From positions 1 to 44,958 of the forward strand of contig KV921037.1 in assembly GCA_002081555.1 (NCBI GenBank): 44,958 nt of DNA, in the 5' to 3' direction. Numbering within the stretch: the stretch's first letter is position 1; every line of letters starts with the position of its first letter. Position numbers and translations under genes: made by a program. Origin of the DNA: Protostelium mycophagum. Taxonomy: Eukaryota; Evosea; Variosea; Protosteliida; Protosteliaceae. Below the pieces are notes generated by a model, which worked only from the letters and a program-made list of their open reading frames with translations, searched no databases and had not been told where the DNA came from. Below are positions 12,798 to 23,614 of this stretch, one piece after another.

Positions 12798-12887
12798 GAG
12801 ACCTGCGGAGTCCGACTCGCTCTCGGTAACTAACGTGACTCGATTTCGGAGTCACGGTAGCTTACCGTGCGGGAGTCGGACTCTGCA
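12798..12887. repeat. Foldback MITE-like element, family B copy 1 (cut by gap)
   Basis: Inverted-repeat element starting GACCTGCGGAGTCCGACTC and containing GGAGTCACGGTAGCTTACCG. The returning arm GGGAGTCGGACTC runs into the N gap. A near-identical copy is at 34013-34117. No coding capacity. It lies just upstream (in gene sense) of the last readable MPPE1-like exon. Confidence 0.8.
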
Positions 12888-13662
12888 NNNNNNNNNNNNN
12901 NNNNNNNNNNNNNNNNNNNNNNNNNNNNNNNNNNNNNNNNNNNNNNNNNNNNNNNNNNNNNNNNNNNNNNNNNNNNNNNNNNNNNNNNNNNNNNNNNNNN
13001 NNNNNNNNNNNNNNNNNNNNNNNNNNNNNNNNNNNNNNNNNNNNNNNNNNNNNNNNNNNNNNNNNNNNNNNNNNNNNNNNNNNNNNNNNNNNNNNNNNNN
13101 NNNNNNNNNNNNNNNNNNNNNNNNNNNNNNNNNNNNNNNNNNNNNNNNNNNNNNNNNNNNNNNNNNNNNNNNNNNNNNNNNNNNNNNNNNNNNNNNNNNN
13201 NNNNNNNNNNNNNNNNNNNNNNNNNNNNNNNNNNNNNNNNNNNNNNNNNNNNNNNNNNNNNNNNNNNNNNNNNNNNNNNNNNNNNNNNNNNNNNNNNNNN
13301 NNNNNNNNNNNNNNNNNNNNNNNNNNNNNNNNNNNNNNNNNNNNNNNNNNNNNNNNNNNNNNNNNNNNNNNNNNNNNNNNNNNNNNNNNNNNNNNNNNNN
13401 NNNNNNNNNNNNNNNNNNNNNNNNNNNNNNNNNNNNNNNNNNNNNNNNNNNNNNNNNNNNNNNNNNNNNNNNNNNNNNNNNNNNNNNNNNNNNNNNNNNN
13501 NNNNNNNNNNNNNNNNNNNNNNNNNNNNNNNNNNNNNNNNNNNNNNNNNNNNNNNNNNNNNNNNNNNNNNNNNNNNNNNNNNNNNNNNNNNNNNNNNNNN
13601 NNNNNNNNNNNNNNNNNNNNNNNNNNNNNNNNNNNNNNNNNNNNNNNNNNNNNNNNNNNNNN
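12888..13662. other. Assembly gap (775 N)
   Basis: Run of N. It is bounded on the left by the arm of family-B foldback copy 1 and on the right by the arm of a family-A foldback element, which suggests palindromic sequence defeated the assembly. The missing 5' exons of the MPPE1-like gene are expected here. Confidence 0.95.
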
Positions 13663-13729
13663 ATTATAAAAAAATAATTGCTTTCAAAATTAATTTTGAA
13701 CTTTGTACAAATACGTGTCCGCCAGGTAA
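13663..13729. repeat. Foldback MITE-like element, family A copy 1 (partial)
   Basis: Right arm only, ending CGTGTCCGCCAGGTAA followed by TA; the left part is lost in the gap. Its sequence is nearly the same as the right arm of copy 2. Both copies share one TA at 13730-13731, so they sit head-to-tail. Confidence 0.8.
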
Positions 13730-13731
13730 TA

Positions 13732-13948
13732 TTACCCAGCGGACACGGATTTGTACCAATTTCAAAATTATCGTTTGAAGCAAATAATTTTTCAACAATC
13801 CCGGTACGGAACGCGAGTGTCGCGGTAAGGTGGTCACCGGGGTGACAAACGCTTACCGCAATGGTCACGTTCCGTACCGGGATTATAAAAAAATAATTGC
13901 TTTCAAAATTAATTTTGAACTTTGTACAAATCCGTGTCCGCCGGGTAA
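13732..13948. repeat. Foldback MITE-like element, family A copy 2 (217 bp)
   Basis: Almost fully palindromic, non-coding element. The ends are TTACCCAGCGGACACGG and its complement, flanked by TA at 13730-13731 and 13949-13950, as for Tc1/mariner-type insertions. The core, 13797-13883, is a nested hairpin: CCCGGTACGGAACG pairs with CGTTCCGTACCGGG, and an inner GCGGTAAG pairs with CTTACCGC. A third copy lies in the GT49 gene at 37468-37649. No transposase is seen in the window. Confidence 0.82.
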
Positions 13949-14031
13949 TATTTCTGAATTTTGAAATTTTTTTCTGATTAACACAGATCAGATCTTCGAA
14001 GCATCATTCTCCAGCCGATGCTGCGAATAAA

Positions 14032-16923
14032 ATGGATCAAAGACGTAATCAGTCTCTCAGATCGACTCTTCAAACAAACATCACCTCTTCAAGTTCAATT
14101 CAAAGACATCTATCTAGCTGGCCACTTCCTTCACAAAATGAGATGGAACAATTGGCTTACTCACAACCACTCGACGAGGATTCACCTTCAAACATCTTGG
14201 ACATGACGAGAGCACAATTGGACGATAGCAGAGATGAGGGACCTTCATCACCAGAACTTCATCGGACACCTCCAAAGAAGGAACCCTTAGAAGCTTCACG
14301 AAACAATGATGCAAAGAGACAAAAGATTGTACACAAAATCATCGATGACGATAAAACACCAACATTTCGAGCACAAAATACTAAAGAAGAGGACAAGGTG
14401 AATCCTCGTGTTTTTTTCTGTTCCTTAAGATCCACAGGCGATACAGTGTGTGATTTGCGCAGACAGTGTGACAAATGAAGGTCCTCACCAGATCTGCTGT
14501 CTTAAATGTGGACATATCTTTGGTCACAGGTCGGTCATCCATCACAATGGTGTTTTGTACGAACCTGAGTTATGAACAGCTGCATAACGAAATATTACGG
14601 CATGAAGAAAGGTGAAGGAAAGAACTGCCCCACATGCAGAGAGAAAATAGCCAAGGGCGATATCAGAAAGTTATACGACACGACCTTAGTGGTCGCACAT
14701 CGGACACACGATCATAAACGGATACTCATGCAATTGAATTCTGAACAAAAGGAGAGAATGAAAGCGGAAACAAATAGACTACACGTGAGTTCTATTCTAC
14801 CTTTACAATATGAAAGATATTCTTCTTATTTGAAAATCGTAAAATAAATGTAGGAGTAATACAATTTGAAAGAATATATTTATATAATTTAAATCTGATC
14901 TTGATAGATGGAACAAAAATATAATTTAGAAAAAGAAAAATCGACTAGATTATTTCACGAGAATATATCTCTTAAAGAAGAGCTTGCCCGAGTGAAAAAG
15001 TGAAATTTAATTTGTTGAAGAAATTTATTCATCCTCACCATTCAGGGTATTGGCGCTTAAGAATATAAATCAAGTCACAAAACCACAAGCAAAAGAAGAA
15101 GAAGAAATCGTCACATCACAAGAAGTGAGCATTGTAGATACACAAATCGTCTCTTCGGCAACCCCTGAGGACCCCTCCCCGAAACCACCAAACCATAATA
15201 CCTTCTTCAACAACGCGGATTTAGACGAAAATTCGACCGTTGTAGCAGGAACACAATTACGTATGAATCACAAGTATGAGCTGGCTATATCCACGAAATT
15301 AATAGTGAGTATATATTTTTCGTTGTAGATGGACTATTAAATTAAATTCTCAGGGCGCCAAAGTGATGGATTGGAATCCTCACGATGGACACTTCTTTGT
15401 CTCGAGCAAATCTAAAATAAATAATAAGGTGAGTGATGACGTCATATGACATCATAATGAGAATATCATCAGGACGTGCACGGGTTGAGTACCATATCCG
15501 CTTTAGATAGTTCCCAAGACTTCATGCAGTTGCATGATCACATCATCCAAAGCATCAAAGTGGATCCATTCGGCAAAGGAATCATACTCAGTGCGTGATA
15601 GTATACCATATATAACGTTCCATTTATAAATTAAGACTGCCTGACACTGTTGTAGGTGTTTCGATTGACAAAACGATGAGGCTGAGCTGTCCTAAAAATA
15701 AAACAAATATATCTAGGACAGATTTGTCAGAGACACCTATGAGCTGTGAATGGAATACAGATGACCCGAACCAAATATTCTGTAGTCAGTTGGGGTGAGA
15801 TATTATATTTGTTTTTTGTAGTATTTTTATTTTTATTTCAATGATTATATATATATCAATATATATATATGATACCGATAATGATATTATTCTAGGTACG
15901 TATCGGTATATGACATCAGAAATCTATCCTGCAGTGTGAACAGACTGCAACCGCAACATCCCAATAATGCTGCGTTCCATACGCTCAGGTATGCAAACAA
16001 CGATTATATAAATAAATGAGGATTATATAAATACAGCTGAGAGAAGATAGATACGTAAGAGATGTACACAAAAGGGACAAGAGGAATTTTCACGGAATAT
16101 TCAGTGGAAGTCAGATGAACACGATGAGAGGGCTGTGTGGTGCTTCTGTATCCGGCATAAATATGTGGGACGCAGAGAATCACTGGTCATCCCACGCACA
16201 CGTAATGATGACGTCATATGATGTCATAACTGACGTCATCACAGAGCATACCCCCTGGGGGCATGTGTACATCTCTGTCATTCGATGACACCTCAGGTTA
16301 TTTTCTATCTACAATCAGGAGATCGAATATCTCAAATAAACCGATGCATATTGTAAGTAGTAATATATACAAGAAGAGCAATTAACATATGTATACTAGA
16401 TTTATGAACAACTGCCTGATGGCAGCACGAAAGAGTTACGCACGATTCACACGAACCACGAATTTGACAGGAGATTGGGCATAGATGGTACGAAGACAAC
16501 CATATTTACACTCAGCACACTGCACACAATAGACCCAAGTCCAAAACCGAAGAGAATCATCGCTGCATATACAGATGAACAGACAACAGACGTAAGTGGA
16601 ATTTCATCCATAATCGAGTGAAAATACGTTATCTTTGATACGTTTGATTGCATCAGTCTAAAAATAGAACATTGATCGATGATGTTCGCATTGATGACGT
16701 CATCTGAAACAGCGGAAGGGATATTGACGCCATCACGTACAAATAGAGATTTCAACTGACGAATGATAAGGTGTTGTTATCTGATGCAGAAGATGGAAGT
16801 ATTGTACAGAGATTGCCTAAACATGACACTAGAGTGTTGCAACTTCGGCACTTTGGAGATCAAATGATGGACTTCTTTGCATCATTGAGTCATGAAAAGT
16901 TGAATATCTATAAACTCACATGA
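14032..16923 (+). CDS. RFWD3: RFWD3-like RING/WD40 E3 ubiquitin ligase
   Basis: Nuclear E3 ligase of the interstrand-crosslink and replication-stress response; its known substrates are RPA and RAD51. The start MDQRRNQSLRS at 14032 opens a disordered Ser/Glu-rich N-terminus. A RING follows from split exons: CVICADS, CCLKCGHIFGHR (about 14432-14529), then CITKYYGMKKGEGKNCPTCR (about 14580-14640), the order of human RFWD3. A coiled coil comes next (EERARVKK-like, about 14910-15000). WD40 blades follow over many short exons: GAKVMDWNPHDGHFFVSS, VSIDKTMRLSC, YVSVYDIRNLSC, GINMWDAENHW. The end HEKLNIYKLT then TGA at 16923 parallels the human C-terminus. Introns are 32-60 bases, and several contain TGACGTCA palindromes. 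The transcript may start earlier, since a CAG acceptor sits at about 13986. Confidence 0.88.
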
Positions 16924-17565
16924 CATGCACCTGTCTCCTATTTAAATTCTCTCGTAGATTCAAATAACTCTCGTTTTTTCAAAGCTCTTTGTGTGTTCCT
17001 CTTTAAGGCAACCACTCACACTATCTCTGTACGTGACCATACACAAAAGAAAAAAACAAAAATTTACCACATGTTCTGACAAGGGGCAACTTCCTCTGGT
17101 TTAGCACTGGTTGGCCTTGTTCTGTATGGTAGAGGAGTTTGACCCATAATTGGCGGTCTGCAGGAGTTGGTATTGTCAGTGATGGAGGCAGCCCCAAGTG
17201 GGGGCCCTATATAGGTTACATCAGCATTGTGTTTGGCTCTGTCTCGTTTGCCTGGAGCAGCACAATTTTCTAAGTTTTTTCCCAAAAAATCATTTTTTTA
17301 ATTTGTGTTTTTTTATACGGGGGATGTCTTTTTGCAACATTCAAACATCTTTTTCCCCAAGTTTTTATATTTGTATTCATTATTATTTGTACTGAGCTGA
17401 GTATTCATTTTTGTAAAGGCACAGCAATCCTGCAGTGAATACTGTGCAACATAGTAAGAGATAAAGAGGACGGTTTATGTGACAGCCCGGATGTCCGAGT
17501 TCAGAATTTAAGTGGTACCCAGAAAAAGAAGACGTAAATTTAGCAAAAGCAGCTTCAGAAATGCA
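16924..17565. other. Intergenic stretch with an isolated minus-strand ORF
   Basis: No supported gene. A 73-residue minus-strand ORF at 17064-17285 reads protein-like in its middle (YIGPPLGAASITDNTNSC) and is more GC-rich than its AT-rich surroundings. It could be a repeat fragment or a small exon. No domain was recognised. Confidence 0.35.
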
Positions 17566-18123
17566 ATGAGCTTCAGCACAAATAATCCTGGTGTTGTTTC
17601 AATACGAACTCAGCGTAGATCAGTCTCTCTCAGACGTTTTCGGGATGGAGAAAATGGAATCAACATGAGGGATACAAGATGGACATTTCTGCCAAAAGAA
17701 GCTCCAGAGCCACGAGAGATATCATCATCACACTCAACATTAAACACACAAACATCAATCCAAAATGTCGAAACGCCAGATCTTCAGGTTCCAGAGTGGC
17801 TCATACCTCTCCAACCACCACCAAGAACACAACCGAACTCGCCAAAATCAAATCATGATCAAAAGTCCTCTCGTGTGACCATCACCCCATCTCAATCATA
17901 TACTTCGAGAAGTTCTGCCACAGAGGAACTTCCCTCTTCTCGCATAGAGTCTTTCTTTAGAAGCGAAAGAATAGAGCCTCTGCCGAAGATTGACAACAAC
18001 AATGGGAGGCCATCCAGTGGGAAGGCACCCGTTTTAGAAATGGAAGAAACGGTCGAACCATATTTTAACAATTCAGAGCTAGAAGTCTCTGACCTCGCAG
18101 ATGTTCCACCAGAATTGAAGTGA
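17566..18123 (+). CDS. Disordered Ser/Pro-rich protein, unknown
   Basis: Open frame with first in-frame ATG at 17566 (MSFSTNNPGVVSIRTQRRS). The frame is open upstream to about 17512 with a very basic stretch (RKRRRKFSK), so an upstream exon may supply the true start. The protein is low-complexity: basic N-terminus, Ser/Thr/Pro/Gln-rich middle (PLQPPPRTQPNSPKSNHDQ), acidic C-terminus (MEETVEPYFNNSELEVSDL), stop at 18123. No family was recognised. Basic then acidic disorder suggests a nuclear or scaffold protein, which is only a guess. It is convergent with the Rap-GAP gene. Confidence 0.45.
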   Translation: MSFSTNNPGVVSIRTQRRSVSLRRFRDGENGINMRDTRWTFLPKEAPEPREISSSHSTLNTQTSIQNVETPDLQVPEWLIPLQPPPRTQPNSPKSNHDQKSSRVTITPSQSYTSRSSATEELPSSRIESFFRSERIEPLPKIDNNNGRPSSGKAPVLEMEETVEPYFNNSELEVSDLADVPPELK

Positions 18124-18209
18124 GGCTGAGGAAAAAGCGAGGTGAACTGACACATATTCTAGATCATGGCTACAGACCTCAGATAAGTACAAAATCGGGT
18201 CAAGATCGC

Positions 18210-18420
18210 CCTCAAGATCACCCACCAGATCACCATCTCCCACACATCAGGTCCCATATCAACATCCCATCCATCTGACCGAAACAGCGCACCTTCTCTC
18301 TGTCCACATCCTTAGACTTGAACAATGCACACAGCTCACCGGCAGCATCGAGAGGTGTCTCCGCTCTCAAATCCCCCTTGGTGACCAGAGTTGGAGGTGC
18401 ACCCCTGCCGTATACACCCT
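18210..18420 (-). other. Possible exon downstream of the Rap-GAP stop
   Basis: Minus-strand open stretch after a GATGTAG acceptor-like site, reading GVYGRGAPPTLVTKGDL, then DAAGELCALFKSKDVDREK, and closing CGRW-stop. It looks protein-coding, but I found no clean join to the Rap-GAP gene, whose frame stops at 18531. It could be an alternative last exon or part of a separate small gene. Confidence 0.25.
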
Positions 18421-18530
18421 ACATCTATAAAAGCAAATGGAACACAACAATAGAACAGCCCGAAGTGAAAAAAGGAGACAGGCAGTGATCATGATACATC
18501 CAATCTCAATGAAAATATTCTTACACGGAT

Positions 18531-21500
18531 TTATTCCTTCTTCTTTGGGTACTGCTTGGCGATGTTGTCCAACATGATCCGGCGGGTTCTTTGCATTTTT
18601 TTCGAGAACTGGGGCGCCTCGAAGGCTGCCCTCTCGGCGTTCATCACTGGTCATGTCAACGCTTTTCCTTTTTATAGATGGATTCTACTATCTTTGCTTT
18701 ACAAAATAGTTGTGTAAATGATGTGCTTTGTAAACGCGGTTTTCCACGGTAACAACCGCGACTTTTAGAAACAAGTAGAATTTTCTTGGAATGTTGTGAA
18801 TAATTTACATTTTGTGATAAGCATCTTTCTGAAATCCTCAGTCAATTCCCAGGAATTCTGCATGGGGAGAAGGGGTCCAAACAGCGGAACTCCTGTCAAT
18901 GTCAACACTTTGACACGTGTCATATTTAACATATTGACATCTGACCTTGTTTACAGGCCAGACCGAACCTAAATCTCTTGTCTGTCGGCGAAGAGCTGCA
19001 AGGTTGTATCACGGCATAAATATCTATTCGATCAAGGTTATTTTTTACAACGAATATTTTATTGAAGAAAAACACAGCACATGTTCATTTCTATAAAAAA
19101 GCTGCAGAAGGTTGTTCAATTCCTCGAAACATTGATGCGGCAGAGCCGCACCTGAGAGCTGTGATCATAGACGAATTATAAATCCTTAGAGGATACGGTT
19201 GAACTCTGTCTTGATCGTGTGTGGTGAAAACGGCTCGTCTGTGTCATTGAATATTATACATACGATATCATTCCCGAGATGTCTCTTCTTTTCGACCTGA
19301 AATATTTAGTTGTTTTTTTCTGGAATTTGGATACCTGCTGGATGTCTTTTTCAAAATGTGGCAGCATTGGCGCGACGTGGAACATGATCTCCACTCCACC
19401 AAAAGTGGTGTAGACGCTCTCTACTCCTGTCGTGTCCGCTGACACACGTCAAAAATGTCAAGTCATCAGGTCATGAGGTCTGAGCATGCGGAAAATTCAC
19501 TGACATTTCACGTCGAGGCCTCCTCTGTACTTTGTGAATCCCTTCAATGGGACTGCGTCTCCCAACCACTTTAGAAACTCTTTAAACTTGGGGGAGGTGT
19601 CTTGCATCCCTGGAAATTTCGGTGAATTTTCACAGAAAATTCGGGAAATTTACCGTTTGTGAACATCTCTTCTTCATTGATTTGACCTTTTTTCCGGTAT
19701 AAAATACCCCATTTTATACCACTCACAACCTGCCAGAGTTTTAATTGAATTTTAATTGAATTTTAATTGAATTTTATTTTAATTTTATTTTAATTTTGGA
19801 AAACAAATTTTATTCCCTCCTCCAAAATATTAAAAAGTCCGAAAATAATTGTGATCGTGTTTTTATATACGGATATCTTTGCAGAATGTCAGACTGACCT
19901 GTTTGTTTTCGTAGTCGAGTAGATCGTCAGAGATAGTCGGTTTTTCGACCAAGTACAATTTGTTCTTTGATAGCTGCGAGAAAGCACCCTGCAACTCTTT
20001 CATGAGTGTCTTCTTTGCGGATTTTTCCTTCTCCTTCTTTTCACCCTCCCGCTCCTGTCTGTAGATATCCACTCTGGCATCTCCCTACTATTATTCAATT
20101 TTATTTATTTTTTTTCTGATTTTATTTTTTTTTTTTCTGATTTTATTTTTTTTTTATTTTCTGATACTATTTTTTTTTTTCTGATTTTTTTCTGATTTTT
20201 TGTTTGATTTTTTGTTTGATTTTTAATCTTGATCTGACAGTTGTAGATGGATGAATATTACCTCTGGTGTTCTAATTATAGCTCTCATTTTCGTTTGGTC
20301 GGCCTCTTCTTCTGGTCTGCTTATGGATATAATGATCACCTCTGCTTTCTTCTCGTCATATCCAATATAATTAGTGCAATCTACAACACTCAATTATACA
20401 GTCGAAAATGTAAAATCTTCAAGTTGAAAAACTGTCACCTTTTTTGTGGAAATATTCGCGGTAGTAATGTTCGTATTTCTCGGTATCTTCAAGAGTATAT
20501 TCCGTCTGATTTCTGGATCCCAGCGCACTGCCGAGCTCCAGCGACCAACCTTTTTATCTTCATTTTTTTTTATTAAAAATTTATTTTGAAATAAAATTGG
20601 ATTTTATTTTCGAAGAAAATGGTTTATTTTTCGTAATATAATATTCACCTGCAAGGGGATGACCAATGACAAATTGAGTGGGATCTGCATCCTTCGGTAC
20701 TGTGGACTACAACTATTAATTTCTACTTTTACTTTATTTGGCTCGTTGTAGATGGTCGATTTCTTCTTTTATTTTTGATTGTTCATTTTTTGGCTCGTTG
20801 TAAATCGTCGATTATTTACCTCTATCTTTGTCCATTGCATTCTGACCAATTTGTGTTCCTCGAACGTGTACAATTTTCCGGTGCTTTTCTTGGACTTGGG
20901 TGACTCTGCTCTTCTTCGGAGAAAACTGCCTGAATTTTCTTCAAAAAATAATATATAAAATAATAAAATAAATCGATATTAATCGTTTTGAATAAATATA
21001 TATTTAGATTTTTCAAATTAAAAAAATATACCTCTTTTTGAGCTGTCTGAAAACTTCGGGGGAGTGTTATCAATGGGGAGACTGGATCTCTGTCCAGATA
21101 TGTCCTGTGCAAATAAATATTTTATTTTATTTATTTTCGCGATTTTTCGCTTCAGTCCAGTACAATCAATAACATACACGGAATAATTTGATTAATATAA
21201 ATTTTATATACAATAAAAGAATAAAAATGTTCACTAACCCTGTGACCTCCCAGGTTTAAAGCCTGGTTCATAATAACTGGATCCCTACAAATTTAAATTA
21301 AAAATATTTAAAATAATAATAAAATAAATCACTTGGTGGGCACAGTGAGTCTGTCGTTGAGATCGGAACTTGTCTTTGCAACTGCTCTGTTTAAATTCTT
21401 CTGGAAGTTAGGATCCATGCTCAATCTCTGTATGATGTCAATCCTGTCAATCTGACATATCACGTGTCATTGTGACACGTGTCATGACGTCATACTTGAG

Positions 21501-23486
21501 GCACAGGTTTTAATGCGGATTCGCTCTGGGACTGCACAAGTCAGAAAATAATTTCTTTTGGTTTTCGCGCAGCAGAGACTTTTCACAATTAAAATCACGC
21601 TGTGACAGCACAGTTCGTGAACCACTACAACGGTGTATTTTGTACATTTTGAGACGATGATGGATATTTATGTGGGCCATTTTTTTGGCTTGCGGCTCTG
21701 CCGCGAAGAATTGACAAAAAATGATTTTCATAGAATAAAATTAAAATAGTAATAAAATACCTTATCAGGAACAGAAAAAGGGAGCTTCTGTGGCACTGGC
21801 CTTGTCAACGGAGTGTCACTGTCAGACTTCTCCCTGTTGAAAGGTGGTGGTGACTGTCAAGTGTCAAATGTCAATGTCAAGTGTCGAATTGACACAGCTG
21901 CAATAAAATGGCTATTGTGGGCTTTCTCGGATTAAATATAAATATCTCGACTGCAGAGTAGCGCGAAGATGCCCCAAACAAAACAAAGCTCCGGCGCTTC
22001 GCGCCAAAATCTACAATTCAAAATTCAAACTGATCTTTCATATCTTCAATCTAAAATTTTACATTTACAACAAAGATGCCCTCGCTTTGCGCAAAGCGCC
22101 ACAGAATTCCCGGAAATTTCCGTATGTCAAACTACAACGAGCCACTCACTTGGCTGGTGGGGGGGGTGATAGTGACAGGCATGGACATGGATAGTATTGG
22201 TTCACTCTGACTTAGAGACTTTTCGACCTGAGGGAGTGACAGGTTCCCTGACAGTCTTCTATTCATGAAAGCCCCAATCCCGCTCTCCAAGTCCGTGATG
22301 TGGGGGTACTAAAAATAGAATTATTACGGTGTTCTACAACGAGACAAATACGAATCATCGTGATTTTGTGAATAAACATAACTCACCGCTCCTGATCTTT
22401 CGCGGGTGGGCGCCGTCGCCTGCGGCTCTGCAGGTTTCTCTTCTGTTTTTTCCAGAGCCTTTTCCACCTCCTTTTTGTCTATTTTCTTAGAAGATCTCTT
22501 GTTCTCTGTCTTCTCATCCGATTCCTTTTCTTTTTCCTTTTCTTTTTCTTTTTCTTTTTCTTTTTCTTTTTTATCGGGCAGATCCGATTCCACTTTTCCC
22601 CCGAGAAGTTTCCTGAGCGTGCTTATCTTGGGCGAGCCCTTAACGTGTCAGCACGGTAACTACCGGATGAAACGGTCGTGCTCACGTCGTCTTTTCTGCT
22701 GAGGGATTTTTTTCTCATCACTTCGGGTGATGACCTCGACCTGTCATCATCTGTCAACATGGGGGGAGGGTTGGAGGGGGTGGGGTTGAGAAAGGGGGAG
22801 GAAACCTTGGTGACCGGCTTCGTTGTAGAAGAGCTCGGAAGATTTTCTTCGATGAGATTCACCCAGAACCTTCGCATCTTGGTGGTTACCGTGGCGACCT
22901 GAGTTTTTTTAGAGGAAGGGTGTGTTGCATTTTGAGCGAAGAAGGTGCCAGAAGGACGAAGTGGATTATCATATGACAGTTGCTCACCTCTAAATATTCT
23001 ATTTCTTCTTCTTTGTTGTGCAGCTCTACCTCTTCTTCAGTCCATATTTATATGTATATTAATACAATAAAATGAAGGACTCACGCTTGGAATCATCAGT
23101 AGCCAAAGACCAAGATTTCAAATTGAGAGCTCTAAATGGGTTTAGATTATCTGTGTCACTTGGACATTAATGTCTCCCACCTTCCGGAGGCGCTTAGAGA
23201 GGGAGAGGTTGGTAATTCTTCTTCTTCATCAGACTGTAACTATTTTCTTTTGAGGAATGATCGACCATATTTAATCTTAATTTCGAATCGTATATCTTAC
23301 CTCACACTCCTCTATTTCGGCATTATTTTCTTCATCTAAATAATCAGAATGCCTCCTCACTCTTGCATAATCCAAGAAGGAGAATTGACCTCCTTCCTCA
23401 TCCGAACCGTCTGTATCTTTTCAGGACATGATTCTGACTCTGTCACAGAAAAGAATCGAGAATATCACACGCAGACCTCTATCCAT
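18531..23486 (-). CDS. Rap-GAP domain GTPase-activating protein
   Basis: GTPase activator for Rap-type small G proteins. Rap-GAP exons in order: DTEKYEHYYREYFHKK (about 20430-20475); YIGYDEKKAEVIIISISRPE (about 20270-20385); KLYLVEKPTISDDLLDYENK; GIKWGILYRKKGQINEEEMF (about 19670-19730); LGDAVPLKGFTKYRGGLDVK; TTFGGVEIMFHVAPMLP (about 19370-19410); and KKRHLGNDIVCIIFNDTDEP (about 19220-19297), which holds the catalytic Asn-containing helix GNDIV. Then come QPCSSSPTDKRFRFGL, VPLFGPLLP and LMNAERAAFEAPQFSKKM, ending PKKKE with TAA at 18531 that overlaps AATAAA. The N-terminal half is disordered and Ser-rich, with a Lys/Glu run at about 22524-22570. The 5' end is uncertain: MDRGLR at 23486 is my best start. 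The domain lies near the C-terminus with no further domain after it. Family member (RAP1GAP or GARNL3-like) not resolved. Confidence 0.82.
19136..19150. repeat. Dispersed 15-bp palindrome, copy in Rap-GAP intron
   Basis: TGCGGCAGAGCCGCA, 5-bp outer arms (TGCGG/CCGCA) extendable to 6 by C/G around a 3-base AGA loop. A member of the dispersed family described in the findings. Confidence 0.75.
19738..19797. repeat. AT-rich minisatellite in Rap-GAP intron
   Basis: About three tandem TTTTAATTGAA units followed by TTTTATTTTAA variants, inside an intron. Confidence 0.7.
20090..20235. repeat. T-rich tract with repeated TTTTTCTGATTTT
   Basis: Long pyrimidine tract with six or more CTGAT words on the plus strand, inside a minus-strand Rap-GAP intron. 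Probably slippage-derived. Because the gene is on the other strand, the words cannot act as its branch sites. Confidence 0.6.
21692..21704. repeat. Dispersed palindrome, copy in Rap-GAP intron
   Basis: GCGGCTCTGCCGC, arms GCGGC/GCCGC around a TCT loop; opposite orientation to the AGA-loop copies. Confidence 0.7.
22084..22097. repeat. Perfect 14-bp palindrome GCTTTGCGCAAAGC
   Basis: Fully self-complementary, in a Rap-GAP intron. A GGCGCTTCGCGCC hairpin lies about 90 bases before it, and a GCGCAAAGCGC hairpin at about 23733. These look like relatives of the TGCGG palindrome family. Confidence 0.6.
22524..22570. repeat. Coding microsatellite (Lys-Glu repeat)
   Basis: CTTTTT/CTTTTC repeat on the plus strand, encoding an alternating Lys-Glu run in the disordered part of the Rap-GAP protein. 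Confidence 0.8.
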
Positions 23487-23614
23487 TATGTCTAGAGCCC
23501 TCTGAAGGAAAGAGAAAGGTCTTTGTGCTTCCTCGTTTTGACACCTTCTGTCATATTTTCGGCATTGTAGACCTTCTATAAATCATCCACAGAATTATCC
23601 GAAATTTTTATTTT

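Noticed and set aside
13720-13745. CRESS-DNA virus replication origin (TAATATTAC in a stem)
   Set aside because: Not claimed as such: the TA target duplications of the foldback elements explain the junction more simply, and no Rep-like coding is seen. Kept only as a testable alternative.
12835-13868. Long ORFs across 12835-13868
   Set aside because: They consist mostly of the N gap; no real coding.
22415-22440. GCGGCTCTGC as a member of the dispersed hairpin family
   Set aside because: It is only half of the palindrome and lies in coding sequence of the Rap-GAP gene.
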